Below, in pieces: positions 5,827 to 8,441 of a DNA stretch of 8,441 bases. This DNA is from Bacteroidales bacterium (GTDB taxonomy: Bacteria; Bacteroidota; Bacteroidia; Bacteroidales; UBA10428). Both the position numbers and the translations under genes were made by a program. Position 1 is the stretch's first letter. The number at the start of each line of letters is the position of its first letter. Location of the stretch: positions 1 to 8,441 of the forward strand of contig DAOUOU010000117.1 in the NCBI GenBank assembly GCA_030626465.1. Reading direction: 5' to 3'. The notes under the pieces were generated by a model. That model made no database searches. It was not told where the DNA came from and saw nothing but the letters and a program-made list of their open reading frames with translations.

Positions 5827-7218
5827 ATGAACATTTCAAGAATTATTCTATCTGTAAGTTGTTTTATCATAACTTTCACCGGTCTTTCTCAAACTGCTAC
5901 TCTGCTAAAGTATGCCCCCCCTAACACGCACATTCTTTTCATTTTTGATGCCTCACAAAGTATGATGGCTTATTGGGAAAGTGATCGCAAGATACACATA
6001 GCCAGAAAAACTCTTATAAGCATTATTGATAGCCTTGAACACCTGGATAATGTACAAATGGCTCTGAGATTGTATGGTCATCAGAGTCCGGTTCCGCCAC
6101 AGGATTGTAGTGATACCCGACTGGAAGTTCCTTTTGGTAAAGGAAATGCTTCACGTATTCGTCAGGAATTAAGGCTTGTAACACCAAAAGGCACCACACC
6201 AATTGCCGGTTCATTAGAGTTGGGAGCAAAAGATTTCCCTGCTGATTGCAACAATTGCAGAAATATAATTATTCTGATCACAGATGGTATTGAGGCATGC
6301 GATGGTGATCCCTGTGCTGTATCTCTTGAATTACAGCGCCAGGGAATTGTGCTTAAACCTTTTGTAATAGGTATCGGTATTGATGAAGGATTTCGTAAAA
6401 CATTCGAGTGTATTGGTCATTACTACAATGCTGCAGATGAGGAAAGATTCTCGGAAGTAATGGAAGTAGTAATATCACAAGCATTAAATTCAACCACAGC
6501 ACATGTAAACTTGTTGGATATCAATGGAAATCCCACAGAAACGAATGTCAATATGACATTTTATGACTATTTCTCAGGCAGGATACTACATAATTACATT
6601 CACACCATGGCCCACCGGGGAAAACCAGACACGCTTGTACTTGATCATCTTGTGACTTATAAATTGAGAGTAAATACCATTCCACCTGTAGATGTGGATA
6701 GCTTAAGCGTTTATGTCGGAAAGCATACAGTTATTGCAGCCGATTGTCCACAGGGAACTCTTGAAGTAAGCGTTGAAGGAAGCAGGCAATTCAGGGGTTT
6801 GCAAATCTTTGTTCGAAAGGCAGGAGAAATGAACACACTCAACGTACAGAAAATAAGCAGGCAAGAAAAATATATTGTTGGGGAGTATGATCTTGAGATA
6901 CCTATATTGCCCAGATTATACATCGATGGTGTTAAGATCAATCAGAATACCACCACAACAGTTACCATACCCCGGCCGGGAATTTTGAATATTATCAAAG
7001 GAGCTCCGGGGTATGGAAGCATATATGTAAGAAAAAGCAAGAAGAATGAGGAATGGGTTTGCAACCTGGATCCGGACGTTAAAAATGAAGCTCTTGTTCT
7101 GCAACCTGGTAATTACAGGATAGTGTTCAGAGCGCAGAATGCCAAGCAAACTCTATATACCATTAATCGAACTTTCGAAATCAAACCTGGAGGCAGTATT
7201 GCCATGAATTTGTATTGA
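5827..7218 (+). CDS. Exported von Willebrand factor A domain protein with three C-terminal beta-sandwich-like modules
   Basis: A 463-residue protein. The ATG at 5827 was chosen because it starts directly at a signal peptide (residues 1-21, TGLS before Gln22); an ATG at 5782 would add 15 residues ahead of it. Residues about 34-220 form a VWA domain with a complete metal-ion-dependent adhesion site: DASQS (Asp41, Ser43, Ser45), Thr123/Thr124 in KGTTP, and Asp153 in ITDGIE. It is cysteine-rich (94, 141, 144, 158, 163, 195), which fits disulfides outside the cytoplasm. Residues 225-309, 310-385 and 386-463 look like three diverged copies of one beta module, each with a Tyr-containing strand (YKLRV, YDLEI, YRIVF) followed by a closing strand (KHTVIAADCPQG, TTTTVTIPRPG, GGSIAMNLY). 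No lipobox or type IX sorting domain is seen. The role is unknown; ligand binding or adhesion in the periplasm or at the surface is inferred from the domain. Confidence 0.85.
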   Translation: MNISRIILSVSCFIITFTGLSQTATLLKYAPPNTHILFIFDASQSMMAYWESDRKIHIARKTLISIIDSLEHLDNVQMALRLYGHQSPVPPQDCSDTRLEVPFGKGNASRIRQELRLVTPKGTTPIAGSLELGAKDFPADCNNCRNIIILITDGIEACDGDPCAVSLELQRQGIVLKPFVIGIGIDEGFRKTFECIGHYYNAADEERFSEVMEVVISQALNSTTAHVNLLDINGNPTETNVNMTFYDYFSGRILHNYIHTMAHRGKPDTLVLDHLVTYKLRVNTIPPVDVDSLSVYVGKHTVIAADCPQGTLEVSVEGSRQFRGLQIFVRKAGEMNTLNVQKISRQEKYIVGEYDLEIPILPRLYIDGVKINQNTTTTVTIPRPGILNIIKGAPGYGSIYVRKSKKNEEWVCNLDPDVKNEALVLQPGNYRIVFRAQNAKQTLYTINRTFEIKPGGSIAMNLY

Positions 7219-7221
7219 TTA

Positions 7222-8441
7222 TCAGTAATTGAAAATATCCACCAAGAAGGAGAAAAGAGTTGAATTGACACTTATTCTTGTGAATAGCAGGTAAACAATT
7301 AAAACTGTAATAAGAAATAGTGTTCCACCGAGAAGTGGTTGTTTTGAGTCTTTTTTGCGCATTTGATCAATTGTAGCAGACCAATAACTTCTCTCATCAT
7401 CCATTCTGAATACATAAACCCTGTGAAACACATTTCCAAGATAGGATATGACAAAAGCAAGGACAATACCCCCAAATATTACCAGCCAGATTCCCCCTAT
7501 AAAAAAGAGAGAAGGAATTTGCTTCTTCTTAAGTGCCAGGTAATCGACCTGGACAACTAACCTGGCTATCTCATCGGTCTTAGCCTGCCGGTAATTTCTA
7601 AGTTCACTTTGCAATTGTACTTTTTCATCATTCAAGTCTGACAGAGCGTTATCGGATGGATTATTTGTTCTTCTTTCTTCAATCTTATTCTGCAGGAATT
7701 CAATCTTTTTGTCGAATTGTTCCACATTTCGAAGATAATCTTCGTTTTCAAGTTTTATGTCTTCAAGAGAGAAAATAAGTTCAGTTGACAGAATCTTCCT
7801 ATGCTCTAAATCTTGTCTGGCATTGAGAGGAAACTGCTGAAGACTGATCAAATGTTCGATTTGCAGATGAAGTGAATCGGCTGTTACAAGATCTTGTGTG
7901 GTTGCCTGGATGCTTTTAAGTTTGTTTATTTTTATTTCTATTACACTTTCTTTCAGATAAAATGTAAATACACTCACCAGGGCAACTACTATAAAAGGTA
8001 TCAGCATCGCAATAACAGAGAATACGAGGGAAGGTATGACAATAGTCAAATACTGAAGGAACTTATTAGCAATTTTCTTCAATAGTGCAATGGTATGAGA
8101 AAGACGAATTTCACTAAAGGGTGAATAAATACGATAGGATGGAATCAATATTACGCCCATTACAATTGCAATACAGAGAAACAGAAGGATAAGACTGATC
8201 AGTGTATTCAAATTGAATATAAAACTCCCGACAGGCACTCCCGATTTAGGTATCCACCCCAACAAGTTTAGTCCTAATTGAACCAGAAGAAGCACTACAA
8301 AGAGAGTAATATAGAATAAAATACTTCTGACAGTTTCAATGCCATTCTGAAATTTCTTTTTCACGCTTCTGTAAGGTTCCTTATCCAGATTTTGTGCCCT
8401 GATACTTGCTATCTCCCCAAAACTCCATGATATTGGGAGAA
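7222..8441 (-). CDS. Multi-pass membrane protein with a long central coiled coil (5' end probably outside the window)
   Basis: I do not recognise the family. Numbering from the GTG at 8364, the 380 residues show hydrophobic segments at about 14-38, 52-76, 104-136, 284-308 and 344-364. A hydrophilic, Glu/Lys/Gln-rich helical stretch at about 138-280 (for example QFDKKIEFLQNKIEERR) is probably coiled coil. A second soluble stretch at 312-342 contains FRMDDERSYW. The frame stays open upstream of that GTG for 25 more codons to the window edge, reading protein-like sequence (GEIASIRAQNLDKEPYRS) with no ATG, so the gene probably starts beyond 8441; GTG at 8364 is the fallback start. It ends 3 bases from the VWA gene, tail to tail. 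The shape suggests a membrane-anchored structural or mechanosensing-like protein, but no function can be assigned. Confidence 0.8.
   Translation of the reverse strand, partial: LPISWSFGEIASIRAQNLDKEPYRSVKKKFQNGIETVRSILFYITLFVVLLLVQLGLNLLGWIPKSGVPVGSFIFNLNTLISLILLFLCIAIVMGVILIPSYRIYSPFSEIRLSHTIALLKKIANKFLQYLTIVIPSLVFSVIAMLIPFIVVALVSVFTFYLKESVIEIKINKLKSIQATTQDLVTADSLHLQIEHLISLQQFPLNARQDLEHRKILSTELIFSLEDIKLENEDYLRNVEQFDKKIEFLQNKIEERRTNNPSDNALSDLNDEKVQLQSELRNYRQAKTDEIARLVVQVDYLALKKKQIPSLFFIGGIWLVIFGGIVLAFVISYLGNVFHRVYVFRMDDERSYWSATIDQMRKKDSKQPLLGGTLFLITVLIVYLLFTRISVNSTLFSFLVDIFNY

Overview
The window reads as a chromosomal segment of a Bacteroidota bacterium with an AT-rich genome. Three things point there. 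The first is a gldE-gldD pair, the gliding motility / type IX secretion genes restricted to that phylum. The second is a Bacteroidota-style YchF together with a PafA-family protein. The third is the promoter-like sequences, which fit the phylum's -33 TTTG / -7 TAnnTTTG pattern rather than TTGACA/TATAAT. No mobile element, CRISPR array, rRNA or tRNA gene was recognised.

Layout. Positions 1-2319 (+) hold a tightly packed set of four genes: the 3' end of gldE, gldD, a 4'-phosphopantetheinyl transferase, and a PcrB-type geranylgeranylglyceryl phosphate synthase. Gaps of 19, 7 and 2 bases suggest one operon. It joins inner-membrane/periplasmic motility and secretion functions with carrier-protein activation and prenyl-ether lipid synthesis. 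Positions 2320-2820 are non-coding but structured: a strong intrinsic terminator with a GAAA tetraloop, a promoter-like sequence abutting it, a three-copy 8-bp tandem repeat, and inverted repeats. Positions 2821-5575 (-) hold ychF followed 10 bases later by an exported PafA-family alkaline phosphatase homologue, with a promoter-like sequence upstream of ychF. After a 206-base (start-choice dependent, up to 251) intergenic region, a (+) gene encodes an exported von Willebrand A protein with three C-terminal beta-sandwich-like modules. It runs tail to tail, 3 bases apart, with a (-) gene for a membrane protein carrying a long coiled coil, whose start probably lies beyond the window.

Most notable. 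The PafA-family protein keeps the fold and signal peptide of alkaline phosphatase, but nearly every catalytic and metal-binding residue is replaced: the position of the nucleophilic Thr is Ile, and only one His ligand remains. It looks like an exported pseudophosphatase encoded directly behind ychF. Database annotation would call it an alkaline phosphatase, which the sequence does not support. The hairpin region 2545-2613, which could produce a transcript that is essentially only a terminator hairpin, is the next most unusual feature.
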